A stretch of DNA of 64,000 nucleotides from Candidatus Gastranaerophilales bacterium (GCA_944324915.1 CALUYD010000003.1:60971-124970), one strand, 5' to 3'; shown: positions 18,011 to 27,563, counted from the first letter of the stretch. Translations and numbers: made by a program. The notes: generated from the sequence alone by a model not told the origin.

Positions 18011-19822
18011 CTACTTAACAGTTTGACATCCGACATCCAAATTATCAACTTTGCCATCATAATTATTATCTAAACCATCATAGCAAGAATTTTTTGAATC
18101 GAAACTTTCAGCTCTTGGGAAAAATTTAAGAAATTTTTTATCAATAGAATTAAATAAATATAGAAAATAATCAGAATAAAACTTTGCTATTGCAGAATTT
18201 TTAACCACAACCATATTCTCATCATTTTTCAAAAATCCGTTTTTAGAAAAATTACAACTACCAAAAACCAAGATTTCATTATCAATAAGAATTGTTTTTT
18301 CATGATTTTTACCGCCCCAATTTTCAATTATTACAGGGATATTATTTCTTCTTAAAAGATTTACTCTATCTTTAAAATTATTAGCTCCAACTGCATCTAA
18401 AATAACTAAAACCTCTACATTTCTTGCTTTAGCTTGAATTAAATCAAAAATCATATTCCTTTCGGTTAAATAAAAAGCAGAAACATAAATATTTTTCTTA
18501 GCATTTTGTATTAAATTTGCTAAAACATTTTCATAAATTCTATCTTGAGGTGAAAAATAGACTTTTATGTCTGAATTATCCTGATTTAAATTATTAGCTA
18601 CTTTATTTATTGAAAATTTAAGTGAATAAAGTTGCTCAAACTCGGTTTTATATAATTTAGCAATATTACTATCATTAATAAAAGCGGCAATATTAGCATT
18701 ATAACCACCACTTCCTGTTGATGAAATATTAACAGAACCTGTAAAAACGATTTTATTATCAAAAATAAAAAATTTATTATGCATCAATGAATCATTTTTA
18801 TCAACAACCCCACTAAATTCTTCAAGAAATATTTTTGTATTAGGATAGCTTGTTTCGGTATTTAAACTTTTATCTGCAACAACTCTTATTTTCACGCCTC
18901 TATTTTTAGCATTTTTCAATGCATTTAAAATTTCGTCTTGTTCCCCAAAACCATATAAAGCAATATCGATTGTGACTTTTGCATTATTTATCTCTTTGAT
19001 TAATCTTTTGCAAAAATCGGTTTTGCAAGTTGGATTTGGTCTAGAATATTCATAAGGGTTTATTAAATATAAATCAATTTTTCCAAAGTTTTTATGTATA
19101 GATTTTCTATATTTATTTTCACTTGTTGGAATTTCAGAAGTTGAAAATTTAGCATTTTCTACTATATTAAAACATTTTTTACAAAAATGACTGTTAAATT
19201 TTAAATCTCTTTTGAGTATCAACTCTCCAAAGGATAATTTCTTAACATGCTCACAATTTAGCTTATGAATTGTCATGGTTTTTTGATTTAAAACTACAAA
19301 ATCAAGATTTAACAACTCATTTGCATTATTAATTATTTGAGATGGATTAAAATAATAAAAATATTCTTTAAATAATGTTCTATTTGAAACATAACCTAAG
19401 CCATTTTCTAATAAAAATTTTGAATAATTAGTTTTATTCAAATATAAATCTACTCTGCAAATTTCATCAGCTGTACATTTTTGATAAAATTTAACTCCAA
19501 CATATTTATTTAATAAATTATCTTTAGCCCAAGAACGAGCCAAATAACCGGATAATAATAAATCTTGATTTCTTAACCCCAATTCACGTGAAATATCGCT
19601 ACTTCTATGGGTTTCAAAAGGTTTGAGAGCAACAACATTTTTTAATTTTACATGCTCATTTTTATCTATTTTATTATTTTTATTAAAATCTATATAAAAT
19701 TCATCAGCTTCAATTACTTGTAAAATCTTATATTTGTTGATTTTATTTAATTTCAGGACAACGAATACCGAAAATAAAAACACCAAAAACAAAACAAAAA
19801 TTTTGAAAAAAATCTTTTTCAT
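18011..19822 (-). CDS. Membrane-anchored nuclease-like / phospholipase D family fusion
   Basis: 603 residues. Order: N-terminal membrane helix (4-26); a staphylococcal-nuclease-like domain (about 33-165) containing a calcium-loop-like DFNKNNKIDKNE; a small Cys/His segment (HKLNCEHVKK ... HFCKKCF, about 190-222); then two PLD domains. The two HKD motifs read HNKFFIFD and HEKTILID, each followed by the usual G-S-x-N segment (GSVN, GSCN), so PLD catalysis looks intact. The C-terminus has a second calcium-loop-like DGLDNNYDGKVD. It is probably an envelope-bound nuclease or phospholipase. The nuclease-like half lacks clear catalytic Arg/Glu residues. Confidence 0.8.
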   Translation of the reverse strand: MKKIFFKIFVLFLVFLFSVFVVLKLNKINKYKILQVIEADEFYIDFNKNNKIDKNEHVKLKNVVALKPFETHRSSDISRELGLRNQDLLLSGYLARSWAKDNLLNKYVGVKFYQKCTADEICRVDLYLNKTNYSKFLLENGLGYVSNRTLFKEYFYYFNPSQIINNANELLNLDFVVLNQKTMTIHKLNCEHVKKLSFGELILKRDLKFNSHFCKKCFNIVENAKFSTSEIPTSENKYRKSIHKNFGKIDLYLINPYEYSRPNPTCKTDFCKRLIKEINNAKVTIDIALYGFGEQDEILNALKNAKNRGVKIRVVADKSLNTETSYPNTKIFLEEFSGVVDKNDSLMHNKFFIFDNKIVFTGSVNISSTGSGGYNANIAAFINDSNIAKLYKTEFEQLYSLKFSINKVANNLNQDNSDIKVYFSPQDRIYENVLANLIQNAKKNIYVSAFYLTERNMIFDLIQAKARNVEVLVILDAVGANNFKDRVNLLRRNNIPVIIENWGGKNHEKTILIDNEILVFGSCNFSKNGFLKNDENMVVVKNSAIAKFYSDYFLYLFNSIDKKFLKFFPRAESFDSKNSCYDGLDNNYDGKVDNLDVGCQTVK

Positions 19823-19887
19823 ATAATAATTATCAAAGAAATAAATTAAAAAATTAAATTTTGTTAATAAAACTTTACTATAAACAC

Positions 19888-19914
19888 TTGTTTATTAATT
19901 TTGTTTAATATAAT
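19888..19914 (+). promoter_or_regulatory. Possible promoter of rplS
   Basis: TTGTTT at 19888-19893 and a perfect TATAAT at 19909-19914 are separated by 15 bases, slightly short. It lies 40 bases before the rplS start. Confidence 0.45.
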
Positions 19915-19953
19915 ATGGTATATGCTAGAACAACTAACAAAAAGGGTAAGAAA

Positions 19954-20307
19954 ATGAATCCGATTATTACAGAATTAGAAAAAGAATATACAGACCGCGA
20001 AATGCCTGAAATCAACCCTGGTGATACCGTTAAGGTATTCGTAAGAATCATCGAAGGTAACAAAGAAAGAACTCAAGCATTTGAAGGTACTGTAATTAAA
20101 AAACGCGGTAGCTTAATCAACAAAACAATTACCGTTAGAAAAATATTCCAAGGTATTGGCGTTGAAAGAGTATTTGCTATCTATTCTCCACGTATCGAAA
20201 AAATTCAAGTTTTAAGACGTGGTGATGTTAGAAGAGCTAAATTATATTACCTAAGAGAAAGATCAGGTAAAGCTACTCGTATTAGAGAAAAAATGGAAAA
20301 AAGATAA
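19954..20307 (+). CDS. rplS: 50S ribosomal protein L19
   Basis: 117 residues from the ATG at 19954, 7 bases after AAGGG; an upstream in-frame ATG at 19915 adds non-family residues. Family motifs are [46 protein letters not shown] and [10 protein letters not shown]19 sits at the subunit interface. It heads the order rplS-rbgA-rnhB, which is widely conserved in Gram-positive and other bacteria. Confidence 0.97.
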   Translation: MNPIITELEKEYTDREMPEINPGDTVKVFVRIIEGNKERTQAFEGTVIKKRGSLINKTITVRKIFQGIGVERVFAIYSPRIEKIQVLRRGDVRRAKLYYLRERSGKATRIREKMEKR

Positions 20308-20330
20308 TTTTTCTCAAAGTAATTTTACTA

Positions 20331-20366
20331 AACGCCTTGGATTAATATCAATTCAAGGCGTTTTAT
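20331..20366 (+). terminator. Probable terminator after rplS
   Basis: A 9-bp stem (AACGCCTTG / CAAGGCGTT) with a 14-base AT-rich loop is followed by TTTATA. The weak T tail suggests partial read-through into rbgA. Confidence 0.6.
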
Positions 20367-20381
20367 ATAAGAAAGGTTTAA

Positions 20382-21239
20382 ATGTCACATATACATTGGT
20401 ATCCTGGGCATATCGCCAAAGCTCAAAAACAATTAAAAGAAAAACTAAATCTGGTTGACGTTATTATTGAAGTAATAGATGCCAGAATTCCTTATTCCAG
20501 CTGGTATAAAACAACCGATAATTTATGCAACAATAAACCAAGACTAATCTTGATGAATAAATCAGATGTATCAGACATTGAACTAAATAAAAAATGGGCA
20601 CAAGCAATATCAAAAAAATCGAATTGCGAAGTTATTATAACAAACCTTAACAACAAAAATGATGTTAATATAATAATATCAAAAGTAATCAAACTTTCTG
20701 AGCCCATAATGCAAAAAAGGGTTGAAAAAGGCTTACTTCCAAGAGCCACAAGAACAATGGTTATTGGTATGCCAAACGTTGGAAAATCAAGCGCAATAAA
20801 TAGATTAGTAAAAAGAGCTAAAGCAAAAACGGGCGCAAAAGCAGGTGTCACAAGGCAACAACAATGGGTTAGAATTAATGATAAGATTGAACTTTTAGAT
20901 ACACCAGGGATAATTCCAACTGTCCAAGATGACCAATATCAAGCGCTAAAACTCGCATGCGTAAATTCAATCGGCGAAAATGCTTATGATAGCGAATATG
21001 TAGCATCAGAATTGCTAAAAATATTGACATCAAAATACCATGAAAAAATCAAAAATTACTATAATTTCAAAGAAAACGAAGAAATAACAATAGAATCTAT
21101 TTCCCTAAAAAGAGGTTGGATATTAAAAGGCTCAACTCCTGACACAAAAAGAACATCTCAAATTATTTTATCGACCTTCAGAGATGGAAAAATTGGAAAA
21201 TTTACTCTCGAAACACCGGAGGAATATGACCTTATTTGA
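20382..21239 (+). CDS. rbgA: Ribosome biogenesis GTPase RbgA (YlqF)
   Basis: 285-residue circularly permuted GTPase needed for late 50S subunit assembly. G motifs are in permuted order: NKSD (G4) near 59, GMPNVGKSSAINRL (G1) near 128, then DTPGI (G3) near 178. The N-terminal HWYPGHIAKA is the family signature. It lies 75 bases after rplS and overlaps rnhB by 14 bases. Confidence 0.95.
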   Translation: MSHIHWYPGHIAKAQKQLKEKLNLVDVIIEVIDARIPYSSWYKTTDNLCNNKPRLILMNKSDVSDIELNKKWAQAISKKSNCEVIITNLNNKNDVNIIISKVIKLSEPIMQKRVEKGLLPRATRTMVIGMPNVGKSSAINRLVKRAKAKTGAKAGVTRQQQWVRINDKIELLDTPGIIPTVQDDQYQALKLACVNSIGENAYDSEYVASELLKILTSKYHEKIKNYYNFKENEEITIESISLKRGWILKGSTPDTKRTSQIILSTFRDGKIGKFTLETPEEYDLI

Positions 21240-21852
21240 TTTTGATAACAATGAAAAACAATCATTTGATTTTATAATAGGGACTGATGAAGCAGGCAGA
21301 GGACCAGCCGCAGGGGGCGTATGGGCAAGCGCTGTGTGTTTTAAAAAAAATATTAATCAGGAACTTTTTAAAACCTTAAATGATTCTAAAAAATTGACTC
21401 CTAAAAAAAGAGAGGCTCTTTATGAACCAATAAAAGAAAATTCCTATTTTTCAATTAAAGCTGTAACGGTAGAAAAAATTGAGGAAATTAATATACTAAA
21501 TGCGTCGTTATTAGCAATGAAATATGCTGTTTTAGATATTATAGAGCAAGTTAAATCTGAAAATATTTTATGTTTAGTTGATGGAAACAAATTAATCAAA
21601 GAATTTACATATCCACAAAAATTTATAATTAAAGGCGATTCAAAATCAGCTTCAATTGCTGCAGCAAGCATTTTAGCCAAGGTTTCAAGAGATAAATATA
21701 TGGATAAAATTCATAAGGAATACCCATATTATGATTGGATTAAAAACAAAGGATATTTAACAAAAACACACATAGAAGCCATACAAAAATACGGCACAAC
21801 AAAATATCATAGAATATCTTTTTTGAAAAACATAACAAAAAGCCCCCAATAA
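21226..21852 (+). CDS. rnhB: Ribonuclease HII
   Basis: 208 residues from the ATG at 21226, which has a GGAGG site inside the end of rbgA; an in-frame ATG at 21184 is less likely. The catalytic acidic residues lie in GTDEAGRGPAAG (Asp-Glu) and LVDGNK. SIAAASILAKVSRDKYM is a family motif. It removes ribonucleotides from DNA-RNA hybrids. Its end lies inside the terminator of the converging flagellin gene. Confidence 0.95.
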   Translation: MTLFDFDNNEKQSFDFIIGTDEAGRGPAAGGVWASAVCFKKNINQELFKTLNDSKKLTPKKREALYEPIKENSYFSIKAVTVEKIEEINILNASLLAMKYAVLDIIEQVKSENILCLVDGNKLIKEFTYPQKFIIKGDSKSASIAAASILAKVSRDKYMDKIHKEYPYYDWIKNKGYLTKTHIEAIQKYGTTKYHRISFLKNITKSPQ

Positions 21853-21864
21853 AACTTGGAGGCT
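21837..21864 (-). terminator. Terminator of the flagellin gene
   Basis: Read on the minus strand: a 9-bp stem (AGCCTCCAA / TTGGGGGCT, one G-U pair), a short loop and a T run. It lies 25 bases after the flagellin stop and overlaps the 3' end of rnhB. Confidence 0.8.
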
Positions 21865-21888
21865 CAGAATTTAAATTTACTTTATCAG

Positions 21889-22785
21889 CTAAATTAAACT
21901 TAAAGCAATTGATGGAGCTTGGTTTGCTTGTGCTAATAATGATGTTGATACTTGTTGAAGTATTTGTTGTTGAGTAAATTTAGATGCTTCAGATGCGATA
22001 TCAGCATCAGTAATTACAGATTTTGCACTTGACAAGTTTTCATATTGTGTTTGTAATGTAGATAATGCAGAATCCATACGATTACCAGCAGAACCAATAA
22101 TTGATTTTCTATCTGTAATATTGCTAATAGCATTATCTAGCGCTTTAATTGCAACATCAAAATCGGTTTCTTGACCATCTTTGGTTACATTGTCAGCTGT
22201 ATAAGCACCGCCATTTTGTGCAATTGTTGTTAAATCAAATGCAGCTTTGCTTCCTGTTAAAGCAGAGAATGTTACTTCTTCAAACAATGATTTGTCAGCT
22301 GCAATTGTGTTATCAACACCAGCGTTAGCACCTACTTGGAAAGTAGCACCTGTTGTAGCTAAGTCGCCACCGAATAATTTCAATGAAGAATATTCAGCAG
22401 ATGAATTAATACGGTCAATTTCAGCGATACGTTCTGCAACTTCATCTTGCATAGCTTTGATTTCTTCTTCAGAATAAGTGCCGTTTTTTGCTTGTAAAGT
22501 CAAATCACGAATTCTTGAAATATTATCTTGTATAACATCTAAGTTACCTTCTGCAGTTGATAATAAAGCATTTGCGTTTTGTACGTTCTTTTGAGCAATT
22601 TCATTACCGTTCAATTGAACGTTCATTTTAGCTGAAATTACAGTACCTGCTGCGTCATCTTTTGCAGATAAAATCTTCAAACCTGAAGACATTCTTTGCA
22701 TAGCTTCTGACAACTTAGTTGTTGAACCAGACAACAAATTTTGAATTTTCAATGAATCAACATTAGTGTTAATTACTACTGACAT
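21889..22785 (-). CDS. fliC: Flagellin
   Basis: 298 residues with the conserved D0/D1 ends. The N-terminal part has NTNVDSLKIQNLLSGS, LSEAMQRMSSGLKI and AKDDAAGTVISAKM. The C-terminal part has a DADIASEASKFTQQQ-like helix and a Leu-rich tail. The variable middle (about 160-200) is short, so this is a minimal filament protein with little or no outer domain. A strong AAAGGAG site precedes the ATG. Only one flagellin gene is in the window. No clear sigma-28 promoter was found upstream. Confidence 0.95.
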   Translation of the reverse strand: MSVVINTNVDSLKIQNLLSGSTTKLSEAMQRMSSGLKILSAKDDAAGTVISAKMNVQLNGNEIAQKNVQNANALLSTAEGNLDVIQDNISRIRDLTLQAKNGTYSEEEIKAMQDEVAERIAEIDRINSSAEYSSLKLFGGDLATTGATFQVGANAGVDNTIAADKSLFEEVTFSALTGSKAAFDLTTIAQNGGAYTADNVTKDGQETDFDVAIKALDNAISNITDRKSIIGSAGNRMDSALSTLQTQYENLSSAKSVITDADIASEASKFTQQQILQQVSTSLLAQANQAPSIALSLI

Positions 22786-22915
22786 AAATGAGCTCCTTTC
22801 ATAAAGCTAGTAATACATCCTTGTGTTTAAAAAATAGTCACAAAATGAATATTCACCAAATGAAAGAAAATCTAACAAAAAAAGATGAAAATATTAACTT
22901 ATGTAAACATAAATT

Positions 22916-24049
22916 TTATTTAATTTTAAAATTCAAAATAACCCAATTTAGCTCATCTTGTTTAGATTTAAGAATACTAGGATTATTCATTTTAAAATCA
23001 AGTAAAGAATTTAAAATGTTTCCTAATTCAACACCTTGTTTGTAGCCTAAATTCAATAAATCAGCACCGCTTATAATATTTTTTACATCTTTAATCTTAA
23101 AATATTCTAAAACATTGCTATCATTGGTTTTATAATAATAATAAGCAAGATTTGCTAAATCATACTTTGAAAATTCTTTTTGTAAATCTAATTTTGAATT
23201 AATATTTTTTTTATCAATATCATTATCTTCAATTAAAAGTAAATAAAAATCGCAGATTTGACTGTGGTTTAAATTGAAGCCTTTATTAATTGAATATATT
23301 TTATCAAAATCTAATTCAAGTGATTTTTTTTGAATAATTTTATAATATTTGTTTTCTATAATTTCTCTAAAAACATCATGTTGAAAATCAGATTTTAAAA
23401 TTTTTCTTAAAACTTTTAGCACTCTATCTTTACCCATATTTTCATAATTAATATTATTTATATATTCGCAAATTAATTTTTTGTCATTTTTACTAAAATC
23501 AAACCCAAACCTATATTTAAAATCCAATCCTCTCAAAATTCTTGTAGGATCATCAATGTAGCTTTTATTGTGCAAAACTTTCAAGATTTTATTCTTAATA
23601 TCAACTAAACCGTTTACTAAATCAATTAATTCATAAATTATTTCATTATTAATTAATTTAAGCTCACAATATAGCGAATTTACTGTAAAATCGCGCCTTA
23701 AAACGTCATCCTCAAGACAAACTCCCACACTATCTAAAACAGGTAAGCCCCCGCTATAAGGATATGATTCAGCTCTTGATGAAGCAATATCTATTTGAAT
23801 ATCTTCATATTCAACTTTTACGGTACAAAAATCTTTATGAAAAGATGCGATTTTGATTTCGTCAGGTAATTTTTTTGCAAATTCAATAGCGTTTCCTAAA
23901 ACCAAAATATCAATATCAGAGGTTTTAATATTTAATATATTATCTCTAACTATACCGCCTACAAAAAACACCCTAAGACCAATCTTTTGGGCGTTTTTAA
24001 GTATAATCTTTAAAAAATTTTCAATTCTTTTGTCGAATTTAAATTTCAA
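22916..24049 (-). CDS. CCA-adding/poly(A) polymerase-type tRNA nucleotidyltransferase
   Basis: 377 residues, class II nucleotidyltransferase. The signature GGIVRDNIL with the catalytic SDIDIL pair near 44-49 and RRDFTVNSLY near 118 are clear, and the RNA-binding ILRGLDFKYRFGFDF helix follows near 167. It adds or repairs the tRNA 3' CCA end. Whether it makes full CCA, A only or poly(A) cannot be decided here. It starts 10 bases after accC on the same strand. The visible tRNA gene encodes its own CCA. Confidence 0.9.
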   Translation of the reverse strand: MKFKFDKRIENFLKIILKNAQKIGLRVFFVGGIVRDNILNIKTSDIDILVLGNAIEFAKKLPDEIKIASFHKDFCTVKVEYEDIQIDIASSRAESYPYSGGLPVLDSVGVCLEDDVLRRDFTVNSLYCELKLINNEIIYELIDLVNGLVDIKNKILKVLHNKSYIDDPTRILRGLDFKYRFGFDFSKNDKKLICEYINNINYENMGKDRVLKVLRKILKSDFQHDVFREIIENKYYKIIQKKSLELDFDKIYSINKGFNLNHSQICDFYLLLIEDNDIDKKNINSKLDLQKEFSKYDLANLAYYYYKTNDSNVLEYFKIKDVKNIISGADLLNLGYKQGVELGNILNSLLDFKMNNPSILKSKQDELNWVILNFKIK

Positions 24050-24058
24050 TTTTTTACC

Positions 24059-25426
24059 TTATTTTTTCTCTAAAACTTCAGGATAATTTTTTTCAATGAA
24101 ACTTGTATTGAAATCACCTGAAATAAAATTATAGTTATTTAATATTTGCTTATGAAATCCAATAGTAGTTTTAACACCTGTGATTACATAATCATTTAAT
24201 GCGCGAAGCATTCTTCTTCTTGCTTCTTCTCTATCTCGACCCCAACAGATAACTTTACCTACCAATGAATCATAAAACGGAGGAATTTTATATCCTGTAT
24301 AAGCATGAGAATCTACTCTTGTACCAAAACCACCTGGGGCAATGTAGCCTTCAATAGTTCCGGGACAAGGCATAAAGCATTTTTCGTAATCTTCTGCATT
24401 TATACGACACTCAATAGCATGACCTGCTAATTTTACATCATCTTGAGTGTATGATAATCTTTCGCCTTGAGCAACTTTAATTTGTTCTTTAACAATATCA
24501 ATATTTGATACCATTTCGGTAACGCAATGCTCAACCTGAACACGTGTGTTCATTTCCATAAAATAGAATTTTTTATTTTTAGGATCAGATTCATCTAACA
24601 AAAATTCTAGAGTACCTGTACCTTCATAATTAATAGCTTTAGCAGCATTAACTGCAGCTTCACCCATTTGTTTTCTAATATCTTCAGAAATTGCAACAGA
24701 TGGCGCTTCTTCTAAAAGTTTTTGATTTCTTCTTTGAATAGAGCAATCTCTTTCGCCTAAGTGAATAACATTTCCATAGCTATCAGCAAGAATTTGAACC
24801 TCAATATGGCGAGGGTTTTCAATAAACTTCTCAACGTATACTTCAGGATTTGCAAAAGCATTTTGAGCTTCAGCTCGACACAAATTAAATGCATCATCAA
24901 GCTCAGAATCTTCTCTTACAATTCTCATACCTTTACCGCCGCCGCCTGCAGTAGCTTTAATAATGATAGGATAGCCAACTTTTTTAACAAATTCACGAAT
25001 AGTGTCGGTATCATCAACAATTCCTAGCCCCGGAGTAATCGGAACACCCGATTTTTCCATAGTTGCTCTGGCCGTTGCTTTATCACCCATTTTTTGCATT
25101 GCAGTTGCACTTGGACCAATAAATTTTATATGATGTTCTTCGCAAATATCAACAAAATCAGCCCTTTCAGATAAAAATCCATAGCCTGGATGAATTGCAT
25201 CAGCTCCTGCAGTAAGCGCCACAGAAATTAGTGCAGGAATATGCAAATAACTCTTTGAACTTTGCGCAGGTCCAATACAATATGCTTCATCTGCCAATGA
25301 AACATGTAAACTTTGAGCATCAGCTTGAGAATAAACAGCGACAGTAGCTATTCCTAATTCACGACATGCGCGTATAACACGAATGGCAATCTCGCCTCTA
25401 TTTGCGATTAAAACTTTTTTAAACAT
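24059..25426 (-). CDS. accC: Biotin carboxylase subunit of acetyl-CoA carboxylase
   Basis: 455 residues, ATP-grasp enzyme that carboxylates biotin on AccB. It starts FKKVLIANRGEIAIRVIRACRELGI and has the Gly-rich ATP loop ATAGGGGKGMRIV near 160, MNTRVQVEHCVTEMV near 287 and the ECRINAED segment. Length is standard. It follows accB after a 79-base gap that contains an intrinsic terminator-like hairpin, so its level may differ from that of AccB. Its partners accB, accD and accA are all in this window. Confidence 0.97.
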   Translation of the reverse strand: MFKKVLIANRGEIAIRVIRACRELGIATVAVYSQADAQSLHVSLADEAYCIGPAQSSKSYLHIPALISVALTAGADAIHPGYGFLSERADFVDICEEHHIKFIGPSATAMQKMGDKATARATMEKSGVPITPGLGIVDDTDTIREFVKKVGYPIIIKATAGGGGKGMRIVREDSELDDAFNLCRAEAQNAFANPEVYVEKFIENPRHIEVQILADSYGNVIHLGERDCSIQRRNQKLLEEAPSVAISEDIRKQMGEAAVNAAKAINYEGTGTLEFLLDESDPKNKKFYFMEMNTRVQVEHCVTEMVSNIDIVKEQIKVAQGERLSYTQDDVKLAGHAIECRINAEDYEKCFMPCPGTIEGYIAPGGFGTRVDSHAYTGYKIPPFYDSLVGKVICWGRDREEARRRMLRALNDYVITGVKTTIGFHKQILNNYNFISGDFNTSFIEKNYPEVLEKK

Positions 25427-25472
25427 AACGATACCTAATTAATACTTCTTTTTTCAACTATGGTTTTAAAAT

Positions 25473-25504
25473 AAAAATAGCACACTAAAGAGCATGCTAT
25501 TTTT
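25473..25504 (-). terminator. Intrinsic terminator/attenuator between accB and accC
   Basis: A 10-bp stem (AAAAATAGCA / TGCTATTTTT) with a 12-base loop begins just after the accB stop on the minus strand and ends in a T-rich tail. It lies between two genes expected to be cotranscribed. Confidence 0.7.
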
Positions 25505-25505
25505 A

Positions 25506-25964
25506 TTATTCAACATACATTAAAACTTGACCATATTCAACGCTTTGACCGTCTTCAACACAGATTTCAGTAATTTTACCTGAAACTTCTGTTTCTATTT
25601 CATTCATAAGTTTCATAGCTTCAACTATGCAAACAACTTGACCTGCACTAACTACATCGCCAACCTTAACAAAAGGCTTAGCCCCCGGAGCAGGTGCAGC
25701 ATAAAATGCACCAACCATAGGAGAAACAACAGGTGTTCCTTTTGATTGTACAGAAGGTTTTTCTTCTTTTTGTGCAGAAACACTAGGAGTACTTAGAGCG
25801 CTAATTGACGCCGGTACCGGAGCAACAACAGGAGTAGCTGCAACAACATTTGTTTCTTTTCTTATCACAATTGCTTGTTCACCATCTTCTAAAGTGATTT
25901 CTGTTAACTGATTATCTGCAACTATTTTGGCAATTTTTTCAATATATTCTATTTCGTACTTCAT
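25506..25964 (-). CDS. accB: Biotin carboxyl carrier protein
   Basis: 152 residues. The biotinylated lysine is K118 in VEAMKLMNEI. An N-terminal helical segment, a Pro/Ala/Val/Ser-rich flexible linker (about 40-80) and a C-terminal biotinyl domain give the usual layout. It lies 11 bases after efp; the efp-accB order is common in cyanobacteria and many other bacteria. Confidence 0.96.
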   Translation of the reverse strand: MKYEIEYIEKIAKIVADNQLTEITLEDGEQAIVIRKETNVVAATPVVAPVPASISALSTPSVSAQKEEKPSVQSKGTPVVSPMVGAFYAAPAPGAKPFVKVGDVVSAGQVVCIVEAMKLMNEIETEVSGKITEICVEDGQSVEYGQVLMYVE

Positions 25965-25974
25965 TTGTATTTCC

Positions 25975-26532
25975 TTATACTCTATCTAAGTATTCATTTG
26001 TTCTGGTGTCTATTCTTAATACATCCCCAACTTGAATAAAGAAAGGTACGTTAACAACCGCGCCACCATCCAATGTAGCGGGTTTTGAACCGCCTTGAGC
26101 AGTATTACCCTTTTCAGCAGGAGGAGTATCGATTACTTCTAATTCAACAAAGTTAGGCAAATCAATGCCGATGATTTTAGAGTCATGCATTAAAATTTGA
26201 ACAGTCATATTTTCTTTCAAGTATTTAATACCATCGCCGATTCTATCAGCAGGTACAGGCATTTGTTCATATGATTCTAAGTCCATCATAACAAGGTCAT
26301 TGCCTTCTTTATATAAATATTGCATTTCACGTCTGTCTAGCATAGCTTTTGCGACTTTTTCGCCAGCTCTAAAAGTTTTTTCAACAACTTGTCCTGTTTC
26401 AACGTTTTTAAGTTTTGTTCTAACAAACGCAGCACCTTTACCGGGTTTTACATGTAAAAATTCAACAACTGACCACAAATTGTTGTCAATATCTAGTGTT
26501 AATCCTGTTTTTAAGTCATTTACTGAAATCAT
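25975..26532 (-). CDS. efp: Elongation factor P
   Basis: 185 residues. It rescues ribosomes stalled at polyproline. The N-terminal loop reads HVKPGKGAAFVRTK, with the modifiable lysine at K32 (equivalent to E. coli K34). The C-terminal OB fold ends with the family signature VPFFIQVGDVLRIDTRTNEY. It is directly upstream of accB. No EF-P-lysine-modifying gene is nearby. Confidence 0.97.
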   Translation of the reverse strand: MISVNDLKTGLTLDIDNNLWSVVEFLHVKPGKGAAFVRTKLKNVETGQVVEKTFRAGEKVAKAMLDRREMQYLYKEGNDLVMMDLESYEQMPVPADRIGDGIKYLKENMTVQILMHDSKIIGIDLPNFVELEVIDTPPAEKGNTAQGGSKPATLDGGAVVNVPFFIQVGDVLRIDTRTNEYLDRV

Positions 26533-26549
26533 ATAATTTTCCTGTTAAT

Positions 26550-27284
26550 CTATTTCATACTAATTTTATCATAAACTTGATTTTTTACATAAAAATTTTG
26601 GTCGAACTTTGCAAAATTCAACAATTCAATCGGAGGATTGTCCAGCTTAGCAAGTATTTTAGCCGATTTTTCTCTGATTGTGTAGTCATTAAATTTTATA
26701 GTTTGCTTAACAATTTCTAATACCAGAGAATTAGTTTTTCGACCGATACAAATCGATAAAGCCTCCAAATACCAATAAAGCGAAAATAATTTTTTATTTT
26801 TAGCATGGTTTTTTCGAATTTTAAGAGCATCATCAAAAAAACCGCCCAATTCTTTATCATTTTGCTTTATTTCACTCAATAATTCATTAATTCTTTTTAT
26901 AATTTCATCAGATAATTCATTTTGCAAAAATTCACTTTTTGAAATCAAATTACATATTGCACGGCAAACATTCGGATTAATATCTATAATTGAGCGCAAA
27001 AACTGTTCTTTAATTTCTGAATTAAAAAATTTGTCGTCATATACTTCTTCTAATTTAAATGCAACAGCTTCACGAACAGGAGTAGGATGATTTGTTAAAT
27101 TATTAAATAAAGACACTGTTTCATCTAAAGAATATAATTTGTCTAAATTAACAATAGAAAAAATCTTAACAAAATCATCACAACAAGAATTATTTAAATT
27201 TTGAATTATCTCATCATGAGAAAATTCCAAATTCAACTCTAATAATTCCTTACTATTATATGAAGTTTTTTTGTCATTAACCAT
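26550..27284 (-). CDS. HEAT-repeat-like protein
   Basis: 244 residues, all-helical by sequence. Repeating helix pairs such as HPTPVREAVAFKLEEVY and DYTIREKSAKILAKLDNP suggest a HEAT/armadillo-like solenoid. No enzyme motif or signal peptide. It lies 17 bases ahead of efp on the same strand, so it is likely the first gene of the efp-accB unit. Function unknown. Confidence 0.7.
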   Translation of the reverse strand: MVNDKKTSYNSKELLELNLEFSHDEIIQNLNNSCCDDFVKIFSIVNLDKLYSLDETVSLFNNLTNHPTPVREAVAFKLEEVYDDKFFNSEIKEQFLRSIIDINPNVCRAICNLISKSEFLQNELSDEIIKRINELLSEIKQNDKELGGFFDDALKIRKNHAKNKKLFSLYWYLEALSICIGRKTNSLVLEIVKQTIKFNDYTIREKSAKILAKLDNPPIELLNFAKFDQNFYVKNQVYDKISMK

Positions 27285-27394
27285 ATTTACTATTAAAGCA
27301 TAACAAAAAAGATGAGCAAAAAAGAAAAATAAAATTTTATAATTAAACTTGATTTATTAAAAAATAATATTAATTAAATATTAGCGAGGTTAAA

Positions 27395-27562
27395 ATGGAT
27401 ATAATAAAAAAACTTTTTAGTTTTAATGACGATGATCAATCCGCAATTGGATTATGCAAATTTAATGACAACTTTTTTAAAGCACAAAACAACAAAAAAG
27501 CATTTGAAAAAAGAATTTCAAAAGATTCAACATTATCTGAATTATTAAAAAGACCTATATAA
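27395..27562 (+). CDS. Small hypothetical protein (55 residues)
   Basis: Short gene found by hand. A GCGAGG site precedes the ATG at 27395 and the TAA is at 27562. The product is charged, with no membrane helix; it begins MDIIKKLFSFNDDDQS and ends LSELLKRPI. It lies between a minus-strand gene and the end of another minus-strand gene. The coding call rests on the ribosome-binding site and an open frame only. Confidence 0.45.
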   Translation: MDIIKKLFSFNDDDQSAIGLCKFNDNFFKAQNNKKAFEKRISKDSTLSELLKRPI

Positions 27563-27563
27563 T

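Noticed and set aside
20382..21852. rplS-rbgA-rnhB as an unusual arrangement.
   Set aside because: This order is widely conserved and not novel.
22786..22915. Sigma-28 promoter for flagellin.
   Set aside because: No GCCGATAA-like element at proper spacing from a TAAA box was found in the leader.
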